This document shows positions 16,477 through 25,086 of a DNA stretch of 64,000 nucleotides, piece by piece (within the stretch, counting starts at the first letter, position 1; every line of letters begins with the position of its first letter). The notes beneath the pieces are model-generated. The model did not search any database and was not told the DNA's origin. It saw nothing but the letters and a program-made list of their open reading frames with translations. Position numbers and translations under genes: made by a program. Source of the stretch: Streptomyces venezuelae (lineage in GTDB: Bacteria > Actinomycetota > Actinomycetes > Streptomycetales > Streptomycetaceae); assembly GCF_008642335.1 (NCBI RefSeq), contig NZ_CP029191.1, positions 1,426,001 to 1,490,000 of the forward strand. The letters run 5' to 3'.

Positions 16477-17532
16477 CTACGCCAGCCCGGCGCGCTCCAG
16501 GGCCTGTGTGCCCGCGCGCAGCGAGGCGAGCCGCTCGTCCAGCGTGAAGCCCGCGGGGGCCAGCGTCAGCGTGGTGACCCCGGCCGCGGCGTAGGCCTGC
16601 ATGCGGTCGGCGATCCGGTCCACGGAGCCCAGCAGAGTGGTGGAGTCGATGAGCTGCCGTGGCACGGCCGCGGCCGCCCCCTCCTTGTCGCCCGCCAGGT
16701 ACTTGTCCTGGATCTCGGCGGCCTCCTTCTCGTAGCCCATGCGCTGCGCCAGCTGGTTGTAGAAGTTCTGCTTGCGGCTGCCCATGCCGCCGACGTACAG
16801 GGCGGTGTACGGCCGGAACATGTCCGCGAGGGCGTCGACCTGCGTGTCCTCGCCGACGGCGAGCGGGACCGTCGGGACGACGTCGAAGCCGTCCATGGTC
16901 TTGCCCGCTTTCTCCCGTCCGGCGCGCAGGTGCCGGATCGCGGTGTCCTCAAGGTGCTCGGCGGCGGGGAAGATCAGCAGGGCGCCGTCGGCGATCTCGC
17001 CGGTCTGCTCCAGGTTCTTCGGGCCGATCGCGGCGACGTAGAGCGGGATGTGCTCGCGCTGGGGGTGGACGGTCAGCTTGATGGGCTTGCCGGGGCCGCC
17101 GGGCAGCGGCAGCGTCCAGTGCTCGCCCTCGTAGGAGAGGCGCTCGCGGGTCATCGCCTTGCGGACGATCTCGACGTACTCGCGCGTGCGGGCCAGGGGC
17201 TTGTCGAACTTGACGCCGTACCAGCCCTCGGAGACCTGCGGGCCCGAGACGCCGATGCCGAGGCGGAAGCGGCCGCCGGAGAGCGAGTCGAGGGTCGCCG
17301 CCGTCATGGCGGTCATCGCCGGCTGCCGGGCCGGGATCTGGAAGATGGCGGACCCGACGTCGATGCGTTCCGTCTGCGCCGCCACCCACGACAGCACCGT
17401 GGCGGCGTCCGACCCGTACGCCTCCGCGGCCCAGCAGACCGCATAACCCAGCTTGTCGGCCTCCTTCGCCACGGCGAGATTGTCCGCGTCCATCCCCGCG
17501 CCCCAGTAGCCGAGGTTGATCCCGAGCTGCAT
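16477..17532 (-). CDS. LLM-class F420-dependent oxidoreductase
   Basis: A 351-residue luciferase-like TIM barrel protein using coenzyme F420. Typical segments: MQLGINLGYWGAG at the start, GSAIFQIPARQPAMTAMTAATLDSLSGGR and FRLGIGVSGPQVSEGWYG, and an IGPKNLEQTGEIADG region. These enzymes transfer hydride between F420H2 and small organic substrates, here unknown. ATG 17532 gives the family N-terminus. An in-frame extension upstream has no family similarity. Divergent from the aldo/keto reductase gene, 166 bp apart. Confidence 0.88.
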   Translation of the reverse strand: MQLGINLGYWGAGMDADNLAVAKEADKLGYAVCWAAEAYGSDAATVLSWVAAQTERIDVGSAIFQIPARQPAMTAMTAATLDSLSGGRFRLGIGVSGPQVSEGWYGVKFDKPLARTREYVEIVRKAMTRERLSYEGEHWTLPLPGGPGKPIKLTVHPQREHIPLYVAAIGPKNLEQTGEIADGALLIFPAAEHLEDTAIRHLRAGREKAGKTMDGFDVVPTVPLAVGEDTQVDALADMFRPYTALYVGGMGSRKQNFYNQLAQRMGYEKEAAEIQDKYLAGDKEGAAAAVPRQLIDSTTLLGSVDRIADRMQAYAAAGVTTLTLAPAGFTLDERLASLRAGTQALERAGLA

Positions 17533-17698
17533 GACCGGTCCCCTTACCGCTGTACTCATGAGTAACGTGTCTGTGTCCGGGACTGTAGCGTGCGGCACCC
17601 GATCCGTCAGGGACGGCGGGGTGACCCGGTTCTCCACCATCGCTGGTTTGTCCACAGGCTCGCCCGCCGCGGGGGCCCGGCCAGTAATCTCAGCGCCC

Positions 17699-18679
17699 AT
17701 GGAGCAGAGGCATCTCGGCCGGACCGGCCTGCGCGTGTCCCGCATCGGACTCGGAACCCTCACCTGGGGCCACACCGAGGAGAACGACGCCGCCGACCTG
17801 TTGAAGGTGTTCTGGGAAGCCGGCGGCACGCTCGTCGACACCGCCGATGTGTACGGCGACGGGGAGGCCGAGTACCTCATCGGCCGCCTGATCGAGCGGC
17901 TGGTGCCCCGCCGCGATCTGGTCATCGCGACGAAGGCGGGCAGCGTCCCGGACCCCGAGCGGCGCTTCGACGGCTCACGCGGCCACCTCCTGGCCGCCCT
18001 GGACGCCTCCCTCTCCCGCCTCGGCACGGACTACGTGGACCTGTGGCAGGTCCACGCCTTCGATCCGGGGACGCCCCTGGAGGAGACCCTGCAGGCCCTG
18101 GACATCGCGGTGAGCAGCGGGCGGGCCCGCTATGCGGGCGTCGCGGACTTCTGCGGCTGGCAGCTCGCCAAGGCCGCGACGTGGCAGCTCGCCGCGCCGG
18201 GCACCCGCACCCGCCTGGCCAGTACGCAGATGGAGTACTCGTTGCTGCAGCGCGGCGTGGAGCGCGAGGTGCTGCCCGCCGCCCGCGACCTGGGCGTCGG
18301 GCTGCTGCCGTCCTCGCCGCTCGGCCGAGGCGTGCTCACCGGGAAATACCGGCACTCCACGCCCGCCGACTCGCGCGGCGGCTCCGACCACATGGCACCC
18401 TTCGTCGCGCCGTACCTGGACGAGACGGCGGGGCATGTCGTCGACGCGGTCGCGACGGCCGCCGACGGGCTCGCTGCGACCCCGCTCCAGGTGGCCCTCG
18501 CCTGGGTGCGGGACCGACCGGGAGTGACGGCCCCGATCGTCGGCGCGCGCAACGCGCAGCAGCTCACGGCCGCATTGTCAGTGGAGACCCTTAGTCTTCC
18601 TGACGAGATCTGCAGGGCGCTCGACGACGTGTCGGCGCCGGTGCACCGCTATCCCGATCACGACTGGAGCACGCTGTGA
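17699..18679 (+). CDS. Aldo/keto reductase
   Basis: A 326-residue NADPH-dependent (alpha/beta)8 reductase. The opening MEQRHLGRTGLRVSRIGLGT is family-typical. The catalytic tetrad is seen as Asp and Tyr in DTADVYGDGEAE, Lys in IATKAG and His in WQVHAFDP. The cofactor loop SSPLGRGVLTGKYR is also present. A TAATCT sequence only 9 bp before the ATG suggests a possibly leaderless mRNA. It overlaps the following RecD-like gene in GTGA, implying coupled translation. Confidence 0.88.
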   Translation: MEQRHLGRTGLRVSRIGLGTLTWGHTEENDAADLLKVFWEAGGTLVDTADVYGDGEAEYLIGRLIERLVPRRDLVIATKAGSVPDPERRFDGSRGHLLAALDASLSRLGTDYVDLWQVHAFDPGTPLEETLQALDIAVSSGRARYAGVADFCGWQLAKAATWQLAAPGTRTRLASTQMEYSLLQRGVEREVLPAARDLGVGLLPSSPLGRGVLTGKYRHSTPADSRGGSDHMAPFVAPYLDETAGHVVDAVATAADGLAATPLQVALAWVRDRPGVTAPIVGARNAQQLTAALSVETLSLPDEICRALDDVSAPVHRYPDHDWSTL

Positions 18680-20925
18680 GTACGGAACCCGCTGCCGCGG
18701 AGGACCCCGGGGCCGCTGCCGCGGAGGAGGCGGAGTCGCCCGGCGCGGAGGAAGCCGCGCCGGACGCCGAGGCCACGACGGACACCGGCGAGAGCGAGAG
18801 CGAGGGCCAGGAGGCGGACAAGGACAAGGCCGAGGGCGAGAGCACCGAGCTGTCCGAGGCCGAGGCCGAGATCGCCGCCCAGCGCGAACTGCGGGAGCGC
18901 ATCGAGCAGCGGAAGGCCTCGAAGCAGGGCCCGATCGCGGCCGGTACGAAGCTGAGCGGCACCGCCGCCGACCTGCTGGCCGCCGTGCGCGCCGTGGAGA
19001 GCGGCGAGAAGCCCGTCGCGAGCGCGTTCCAGGAGCCGGAGCCCGCGCGCAGGCCCGCTCCGGCCCGCGCGCCCGAGCCCGTGCGCCCGCAGCAGCCCGT
19101 GGCCGACCGGGCGCCCGCGCAGGAGACCGTCGAGGCCGTCCGTGCCGTGCTCGCCGAAGGAGGCGCGCCGCCCGCGCTCGCCGAGCCGACGGCGGCCGTG
19201 CTCGGCGACGGCGCCGACGGGCACCTGCGTGCGGACCCGTGGCAGTTGCTGCGGGTCACCGGCGTGCGGCCCGAGCAGGCCGACGGGTTCGCCAGGGCGC
19301 TGCTCGGCGCGGAGTGCGGGCCCGACGACGAGCGCAGGGGCCGCGCGATCACCGTATGGCTCCTGGAGCAGGCCGCCGTCGCGGGGCACACGGCGCTCGA
19401 CGCCGCCGCGCTGCACGCCGCACTCGGGCAGCGCGCGGTGCCGGACCCGGACGCGGCGGTGCAGGGCGCGCTCGCCGAGGGGGATGCCCTGGTCTTCCAG
19501 GACGCGCTCGAAGGGACCGAGGTGCCGGTCCAGCGCACGGACGACGGGGCCGCGCGGAACGACGGCGAGAACGAGAAGGACGGCGAGGGCGGTGAGGACG
19601 CGGAGCCGGAGCGCCCGGTCCGCGTCCTGATCGGCCTGGAGCGGTACGCACTCGCGGAGGAGAGCCTCGCCGACGGCCTCGCCCGCTTGATCAACTCCCT
19701 GCCCAAGGAGACCGACGACACCGCGGAATCGCAGGGGCCCGACTGGGAGGCGGCCGCCGCGCAGACGTCCGGGTCGGCCGCCGAGTTGATCCGCGCCGTC
19801 GCCGGGCACGGGCTCGTGCTGCACTCCGGCGGCGAGGAGGCCCGTGCCGAACCCGCGGCGCTGGTGACCGCGGCGGCGGCGCTGGGCCTGCGGGTGTGCG
19901 CGGCCGCCCACAGCGCCGACGGACGGCGCCGCCTCGCCCGGGCGACGGGCGCCGACGGCGCCGACAACACCGCAGTCACCGTGGCCGGACTCCTCGCGGG
20001 CGACGAGGGCCCCGGGCGCGACGCGGAGGGCGCGCTCGCGCTCGACCTCCTGGTCGTCCTGGACGCCCCGCAGCTGGACGTGGAGACCGCGGCGATGCTC
20101 GTCGAGTCGCTGCCGGACGGCGCCCGTCTGGTCCTCAGCGGCGACCCGGGCGTGCTCTGGTCGGCGGGTCCCGGGCGGGTCTTCGCCGACCTCCTCTCCG
20201 CTCGCTGCTGCCCGCAGGTCGTCTCGCGCACCCCGGACCCCGGCCCCGTCGGCGAGCTGACGTCCGGCATCGGCATCGGCGAGCTGAACCAGGTCGAGGC
20301 GCCCGGCAAGGAAGTCGTCCTCGTCCCGGTGCGCGACCCCGCCGAGGCGATCCACCGCACCGTCCAGCTCGTCGCGGACTCCGTGCCCCGGGCCATCGGG
20401 GTGCCCGCCGAGCACACGCAGGTCATCACGCCGGGACACGGCGGCGCCGCGGGCACGCGCGCGCTCAACGCCGCCCTGAAAGAACGGCTGAATCCGGGCC
20501 CCGGCCGGTTCGGCGGCTTCGATCCCGACGACCGCGTCGCACACGTCCCCGCCCCGGGCCGCACGACGCTCGGCCGCGTGGTGCGCGCCGACGCGGAAGG
20601 ACTGCATCTGGAGTGCGGGGGCGCCCCCGTCGTCGTACCCAAGGAGCGGGTGGAGCGGGAGGTGCGGCACGGCTGGGCGCTCACCGCGCATCAGGCGACC
20701 GGGCAGCGCTGGCCCGCGGTCGTCGTGGTGCTGCCGGGCGACGCGGCCGAGGCGCTGTCCCGGCCGTGGGTGTACACCGCGTTCAGCCGCGCGGAGCGCC
20801 ATCTGTCGGTCGTGCAGGGCGTGGAGCAGGCGCTGCCGCGCGCGGTGGCGGAGCGCCTCTGGAAGGACCGTACGACGCGCCTGCAGACGCTGCTGCGCCC
20901 GCAGGTGCCGACGACGACCGCCTGA
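18676..20925 (+). CDS. RecD2-like helicase homologue with lost ATPase motifs
   Basis: 749 residues. Residues 1-150 are acidic/Pro-Ala low complexity. A helix-hairpin-helix-like region DPWQLLRVTGVRPEQADGF (about 187-205) and the downstream layout match RecD2/TraA helicases. The Walker A position reads LHSGGEEARAEPAAL with no GKT. The Walker B position reads LLVVLDAPQLD where active RecD proteins have DEAS. By contrast the ALPDGARLVLSGDP-like strand, the LTAHQATGQRWPAVVVVL segment and WVYTAFSRAERHL (motifs V/VI) are well kept. It therefore looks like a pseudo-helicase that may still bind DNA or a partner. It starts in the GTGA overlap with the aldo/keto reductase. Confidence 0.75.
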   Translation: MSTEPAAAEDPGAAAAEEAESPGAEEAAPDAEATTDTGESESEGQEADKDKAEGESTELSEAEAEIAAQRELRERIEQRKASKQGPIAAGTKLSGTAADLLAAVRAVESGEKPVASAFQEPEPARRPAPARAPEPVRPQQPVADRAPAQETVEAVRAVLAEGGAPPALAEPTAAVLGDGADGHLRADPWQLLRVTGVRPEQADGFARALLGAECGPDDERRGRAITVWLLEQAAVAGHTALDAAALHAALGQRAVPDPDAAVQGALAEGDALVFQDALEGTEVPVQRTDDGAARNDGENEKDGEGGEDAEPERPVRVLIGLERYALAEESLADGLARLINSLPKETDDTAESQGPDWEAAAAQTSGSAAELIRAVAGHGLVLHSGGEEARAEPAALVTAAAALGLRVCAAAHSADGRRRLARATGADGADNTAVTVAGLLAGDEGPGRDAEGALALDLLVVLDAPQLDVETAAMLVESLPDGARLVLSGDPGVLWSAGPGRVFADLLSARCCPQVVSRTPDPGPVGELTSGIGIGELNQVEAPGKEVVLVPVRDPAEAIHRTVQLVADSVPRAIGVPAEHTQVITPGHGGAAGTRALNAALKERLNPGPGRFGGFDPDDRVAHVPAPGRTTLGRVVRADAEGLHLECGGAPVVVPKERVEREVRHGWALTAHQATGQRWPAVVVVLPGDAAEALSRPWVYTAFSRAERHLSVVQGVEQALPRAVAERLWKDRTTRLQTLLRPQVPTTTA

Positions 20926-20936
20926 GAGCCCGAGAA

Positions 20937-20985
20937 CGCCGCGGACCCTGGCGAGCGCAGGAGCGATTCGCCGGGGTCCGCGGCG
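20937..20985. terminator. Long bidirectional hairpin
   Basis: An 18-bp stem (20937-20954 with 20968-20985, one G-U pair) starting CGCCGCGGACCC separates the RecD-like gene from the convergent acidic-protein gene. Confidence 0.8.
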
Positions 20986-20998
20986 CTGGACGCAGCCG

Positions 20999-21769
20999 TC
21001 AGCGGCCGGCCTGTCGGGCGCCGGAAGGCCGTCCGACGTCGTCGGCGTCCTCGGTGTCGACCGTGTCGTCGGTGTCGTCGGTGTCGTCGAGCGGCACCGG
21101 CACGTCCGGGTCGATGTCCATGTCGACGTCGGTGTCCAAACCCTCCAGCCCGTCGTCGTCCAGTTCGTCGTCGAAGACCACGCTGACGTCGAAGCGGCAC
21201 ACCACCCGGTGCGGGTCGGCCTGGTCGAAGGGGGCGTCCAGCCACTCCCCCGGCTCGGCGGGCGTGTCCACCGCGGTGACCCAGAGCGTGGAATCTCCCT
21301 CCTCCAGGCCGAATTCCTTGTGCCGGGAGGAGATCTCGTCCGGTTCGAACTCCCCGAAGAGGACACCGAGCGCGCTGTGCACGGTGTCCGCCGACCCTGC
21401 GCCGCCCGTGCCGCCCGCTTCGAGGTCGGCGACCCGCTGGGCCTGGGCGAGGAGCCGCTGCGGCTCCACCACGGTGTAGTCGCGGCGGAGCAGCACGCTC
21501 AGCGCGTTGGCTTCGTCGGGGCCCTGGTACGGCGGGAGCGCGTCGTCGGTGCCGGGGATCTCGAAGGGGGTGACCTCGTCGTAGCGGTCGTAGAGGAGTT
21601 CGTCGTACTCCTCCGCGGCCGCGGCGAGTTCGTTGAACGCTTCGTAGACGGCCGGATCGTCCTCGCCCGACCTGCGTTCGACCGCGGCCAGGTGGCGGTC
21701 GAGCGCGGTCTTGACCGCCTCGGCGGCGGCACGTACCTCGGCAGCGGTGGGCTGCGCAGCATCAGACAT
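20999..21769 (-). CDS. Conserved acidic protein of unknown function
   Basis: 256 residues from ATG 21769. The first 130 residues are Ala/Glu-rich helices (AAEVRAAAEAVKTALDRHLAAVERR ending in a possible coiled coil), the middle is a mixed alpha/beta region, and the C-terminus is very acidic with a DDTDDTDDTVDTEDADD tract. No signal or membrane segment. Homologues seem restricted to actinomycetes. Divergent by 47 bp from the DUF5703 gene. No function can be assigned. Confidence 0.7.
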   Translation of the reverse strand: MSDAAQPTAAEVRAAAEAVKTALDRHLAAVERRSGEDDPAVYEAFNELAAAAEEYDELLYDRYDEVTPFEIPGTDDALPPYQGPDEANALSVLLRRDYTVVEPQRLLAQAQRVADLEAGGTGGAGSADTVHSALGVLFGEFEPDEISSRHKEFGLEEGDSTLWVTAVDTPAEPGEWLDAPFDQADPHRVVCRFDVSVVFDDELDDDGLEGLDTDVDMDIDPDVPVPLDDTDDTDDTVDTEDADDVGRPSGARQAGR

Positions 21770-21816
21770 AGTGCAGACGCTATCCGTACGAGGCCCGTGC
21801 CCGCACAATAGATGCG

Positions 21817-22005
21817 ATGCCGGAATACGAATTTGTCGACGTGTATGTACCGCGCGGGGTCACCCGCAAGGAAGCCACGCGCCTGCTGACGGACCACGCG
21901 GAGTACGGACACTGGGAGCTGGACCGCTTGAGTCTGCGCCCCGACGGAAGTCGAAGAGTGCGCCTGAAACGGCGCATCATCCGCCAGTTGAGGGCCACCT
22001 GGTGA
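21817..22005 (+). CDS. DUF5703 small basic protein
   Basis: 62 residues, MPEYEFVDVYVPRGVTRKEAT...IIRQLRATW. It has a beta-alpha-beta-like short fold with a basic C-terminus (RRVRLKRRIIRQL). A widely conserved actinomycete family of unknown role. A 17-bp hairpin lies immediately downstream. Confidence 0.85.
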   Translation: MPEYEFVDVYVPRGVTRKEATRLLTDHAEYGHWELDRLSLRPDGSRRVRLKRRIIRQLRATW

Positions 22006-22011
22006 AACGAG

Positions 22012-22047
22012 ACGGAGCGGGCCCCGCGACCGCGGGGCCCGCTCCGT
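22012..22047. terminator. Bidirectional terminator hairpin
   Basis: ACGGAGCGGGCCCCGCG (22012-22028) is perfectly complementary to 22031-22047, a 17-bp stem closing on a tiny loop. It lies between the DUF5703 gene and the convergent long chaplin gene. Confidence 0.85.
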
Positions 22048-22070
22048 TCGGCGTGCTGGTGGGCAGTGGC

Positions 22071-22901
22071 TCAGGCGGACGCCCGGGCCCTGCGGTAGAG
22101 CACGGCGCCCGCGAGCACCGCGCCCGCGCCGATGGGCAGCGCGAGACCGAGCGGCAGCTCGCTGCCGGTCGACGCGAGCTGTGACGTCCCCTCGGGCGGG
22201 GTGACGACCTGCGCCTGCGGGTTGTTCGGCATGGCGCGGTCCTGGATGGGCTTGACCGGGTCGTGCGGGGACTGGGAGCCCCCGGGGGTCTCCGGGTTGC
22301 CGGGGTGACCGGGGTGACCGGGATTGCCGGGTTCACCGGGCTTGCCGGGCTCACCCGGCTTGCCGGGCTTGCCGGGTTCCTCCGGGTTTCCGGGGTGTTC
22401 CGGCTTGCCCGGCTCCTCGGGCCCGGTCGGGGGCTTCTCACCGCCCGGAGGGGTGACCGTGGAACCGGATTCGTTGGTGCACTCGTTGCCCATGGCCGGG
22501 TTTCCGAGGCCGCCGATGGTGACGCTGTTGCCGCACACGTTCACCGGGGCGTTGATCGGCAACTGCACGTTGTTGCCGGAGCCGACGCCCGGCGAGTCAC
22601 CGGCGTGACCGTGCGCCTTGGCGCCGCCGGACGGCTTGTGCGAACCGCCGCCCTTGTGGCCGCCGTTGACGCAGCTGTTGCCCATCGCCGGATTGAGGAC
22701 GCCGACCACGTTCACGGTGTTCCCGCACACGTTGACCGGTGCGTCGACGGGAAGCTGGACATTGTTGCCCGACAACACGCCGGGCGAGTTCGTACTGCTT
22801 CCCTGGGCACCCGAGTCCGCGTGTGCGTAGCCGCCGGTCGCGGCGAGCACGCCGGTCGCGGCCGCCACGGTGATCAGGCCCTTGCGCGTGACCTGTCGCA
22901 T
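22071..22901 (-). CDS. Long chaplin, cell-wall anchored (ChpA-C type)
   Basis: 276 residues. A signal peptide ends at YAHA|DSG (about residue 28). Two chaplin domains follow (SPGVLSGNNVQLPVDAPVNVCGN and SPGVGSGNNVQLPINAPVNV), each with the paired Cys of cysteine-containing chaplins. A 60-residue stalk of Pro-Gly-x repeats (EPGKPGEPGNPGHPGHPGNP) comes next. It ends in a sortase signal LASTG, a hydrophobic helix and RRARASA. Chaplins assemble into the amyloid coat of aerial hyphae, and long forms are attached to peptidoglycan by class E sortase. It lies directly downstream of a short chaplin gene, as with chpC/chpH in S. coelicolor. The collagen-like stalk is unusual. Confidence 0.92.
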   Translation of the reverse strand: MRQVTRKGLITVAAATGVLAATGGYAHADSGAQGSSTNSPGVLSGNNVQLPVDAPVNVCGNTVNVVGVLNPAMGNSCVNGGHKGGGSHKPSGGAKAHGHAGDSPGVGSGNNVQLPINAPVNVCGNSVTIGGLGNPAMGNECTNESGSTVTPPGGEKPPTGPEEPGKPEHPGNPEEPGKPGKPGEPGKPGEPGNPGHPGHPGNPETPGGSQSPHDPVKPIQDRAMPNNPQAQVVTPPEGTSQLASTGSELPLGLALPIGAGAVLAGAVLYRRARASA

Positions 22902-23039
22902 AGCTGTTCCCTGCCTTCAACCTGCCGGAATGCGTACGGGCCCGCTGCCCGGACGCGGAATGCCCGTCGGCCCCGGAGCGCATGGCACGCACTCCGGGGC
23001 CGACGGACTCAGACCCTCAAGGGGTGAGGCACAACGACG

Positions 23040-23273
23040 TCACTTGTTGATGCAGGTGTTGCCGAAGGCGGGGTTCAGCAGCCCGATCACGGAGACCGTG
23101 TTGCCGCAGGCGTTCACCGGGATGTGCACGGGCACCTGGACGACGTTGCCCGAGACGACACCGGGAGAGCCCACGGCGGCACCCTGGGCGCCGGCGTCGG
23201 CGGTGGCGATGCCCGCACCCGCGAGCACGAGACCACCAGTGGCAGCCACAGCGGCGACGACCTTCTTGATCAT
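23040..23273 (-). CDS. chpH: Short secreted chaplin (ChpH-like)
   Basis: 77 residues: a signal peptide cut at TADA|GAQG, then a single chaplin domain GVVSGNVVQVPVHIPVNACGN...LLNPAFGNTCINK with two Cys. The mature protein is about 50 residues. Composition and the neighbouring long chaplin gene point to ChpH. It coats aerial hyphae and spores as amyloid fibres and lowers surface tension. ATG 23273 is preceded by AAGGAGG. Upstream (23274-23405) there is 132 bp of regulatory space. Confidence 0.9.
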   Translation of the reverse strand: MIKKVVAAVAATGGLVLAGAGIATADAGAQGAAVGSPGVVSGNVVQVPVHIPVNACGNTVSVIGLLNPAFGNTCINK

Positions 23274-23405
23274 TATTCCTCCTTGTTGGCAATGCAGTCC
23301 CAGCCGCGGACTGCATGACCTGTAACGAGGAGGAAGTGATGAAGCTACGAGTGGTCGCCGCCTTTCACTCTTCTCAGTCAAGTACGCACGCGCAGACGAT
23401 TGTTG

Positions 23406-24731
23406 TCAGGACGCGTCGATGAACCGGTCGAGCACCCGGACGCCGAACTTGAGGCCGTCCACCGGCACCCGCTCGTCGACACCGTGGAACATCCCGGCGA
23501 AGTCCAGCTCCGGCGGCAGCTTCAGCGGCGCGAAGCCGAAGCCGCGGATGCCGAGGTCGTCGAAGGACTTGGCGTCCGTGCCGGCCGAGAGCATGTACGG
23601 CACGGCGCGGGCGATCGGGTCCTCGGCGCGCAGGGCGGTCTGCATGGCGTCGACGAGCGCACCGTCGAAGGTGGTCTCCAGTGCCTTGTCGGCATGAACG
23701 TCCTCGCGCTTGACCCGCGGGCCGAGAATCCGGTCGAGGTCGGCCAGGAACTCCTCCTCGTAGCCCGGCAGGTAGCGGCCGTCGACGTGCGCGGTGGCCT
23801 GGCCCGGAATCACGTTCACCTTGTAGCCCGCGCCGAGCTGCGTGGGGTTGGCGGTGTTCTGCAGGGAGGCGCCGATGAGCTTGGCGATGCCGCCGAGCTT
23901 GGCGAGCGTCTCGTCCATGTTCTCCGGGTCGAGCTCGGTGCCGAGGGCGTCGCCCAGCTCGTCCAGGAAGTGCCGGAGGGTCTTGGTGACACGCACCGGG
24001 AACTTGTGGCGGCCGAGCCGTCCGACGGCCTCGGAGAGCTCGGTGATCGCGTTGTCCTTGTGGATCATCGATCCGTGACCGGCGGTGCCGTCCACGGTGA
24101 GCTTCATCCAGTGCATGCCCTTCTGCGCGGTCTCGACGAGGTAGAGGCGCAGGTTCTCGTTGACGGTGAACGAGAAGCCGCCGACCTCGCTGATCGCCTC
24201 CGTGCACCCCTCGAAGAGGTCGGGGTGGTGGTCGACCAGGTGCCGCGCGCCGTACGTGCCGCCGGCCTCCTCGTCCGCGAGGAAGGCCAGGACGATGTCG
24301 CGCGGGGGCTTGCGGCCGGTGCGCATGCGCTCGCGGACGACCGCGAGGGTCATCGCGTCCATGTCCTTCATGTCGACCGCGCCACGGCCCCACACGCAGC
24401 CGTCCGCGATCTCCCCGGAGAAGGGGTGGTGCGTCCAGTCCGCGGCGTTGGCCGGGACGACGTCGGTGTGGCCGTGGATGAGGAGCGCGGGCCGCGACGG
24501 GTCCTCGCCCTCGATCCTGGCGACCGTGGAGGCCCGGCCCGGGTGGGATTCGAAGATCTTCGGTTCGAGGCCCACCTCGGCGAGCTTCTCCGCGACGTAC
24601 TCGGCGGCCTTGCGCTCCCCCGGGCCCGAGTGGTCGCCGTAGTTGCTCGTATCGATCTGGATCAGTTCGCGACAGAGGTCGACGACCTCGTCCTCACCGG
24701 TGACGGCCTTGCCCGTGCTGGACCCGCTCAC
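23406..24731 (-). CDS. M20-family zinc metallopeptidase
   Basis: 441 residues. Zinc ligands and catalytic residues are visible in LLIHGHTDVVPANAADW (His, Asp), RGAVDMKDMDA (bridging Asp), FLADEEAGGTYGA (catalytic Glu-Glu) and the C-terminal GMFHGVDERVPVDGL (His). A dimerisation lid lies between about 190 and 310. The family covers ArgE/DapE/CPG2-like aminoacylases and dipeptidases, so the specific substrate is open. GTG start at 24731. It is the last gene before tRNA-Leu. Confidence 0.88.
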   Translation of the reverse strand: MSGSSTGKAVTGEDEVVDLCRELIQIDTSNYGDHSGPGERKAAEYVAEKLAEVGLEPKIFESHPGRASTVARIEGEDPSRPALLIHGHTDVVPANAADWTHHPFSGEIADGCVWGRGAVDMKDMDAMTLAVVRERMRTGRKPPRDIVLAFLADEEAGGTYGARHLVDHHPDLFEGCTEAISEVGGFSFTVNENLRLYLVETAQKGMHWMKLTVDGTAGHGSMIHKDNAITELSEAVGRLGRHKFPVRVTKTLRHFLDELGDALGTELDPENMDETLAKLGGIAKLIGASLQNTANPTQLGAGYKVNVIPGQATAHVDGRYLPGYEEEFLADLDRILGPRVKREDVHADKALETTFDGALVDAMQTALRAEDPIARAVPYMLSAGTDAKSFDDLGIRGFGFAPLKLPPELDFAGMFHGVDERVPVDGLKFGVRVLDRFIDAS

Positions 24732-24919
24732 GCTGGTTCCTCCCGCATTCGCTGCTGGTGGTCCCCCTCATCCTCTCTCTCCGCGGCTCCGCGCCCAAGG
24801 GCGGGCGGGTGTCGTCATCCGCAGTTCACGAGGGGTGGCGGGGGTGATCGGGGACCCCTGGAAGCCTGGTAATGTTCTCTGTGTCGCCGCGGGAAACGCC
24901 CCGCGAAGACAGACACCTT

Positions 24920-25007
24920 GTCCGGGTGGCGGAATGGCAGACGCGCTAGCTTGAGGTGCTAGTGCCCTTTATCGGGCGTGGGGGTTCAAGTCCCCCCTCG
25001 GACACCA
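24920..25007 (+). tRNA. tRNA-Leu (anticodon GAG)
   Basis: 88 nt including an encoded CCA. Acceptor stem GTCCGGG pairs with CTCGGAC. The anticodon stem CTAGC/GCTAG closes the loop TTGAGGT, giving GAG. A long variable arm (TGCCCTTTATCGGGCG) and a T-arm GGGGGTTCAAGTCCCCC mark it as a class II leucine tRNA. An intrinsic terminator follows after 3 nt. Confidence 0.95.
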
Positions 25008-25010
25008 GCG

Positions 25011-25039
25011 AGGCCCCAGTCGAAAGACTGGGGCCTTTT
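25011..25039 (+). terminator. Intrinsic terminator of tRNA-Leu
   Basis: AGGCCCCAGTC, a GAAA loop and GACTGGGGCCT, followed by TTT: an 11-bp stem with a GNRA loop and a short U-tract. Confidence 0.92.
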
Positions 25040-25086
25040 GCGTTGCGTACGCGCATGGCGTGCGTGCTTCGCGTACGAGAGCGCGC

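Noticed and set aside
24961..25060. Possible phage or island attachment site at the tRNA-Leu 3' end
   Set aside because: I found no direct repeat of the tRNA 3' end elsewhere in the window and no integrase or excisionase gene. The tRNA and its terminator are intact.
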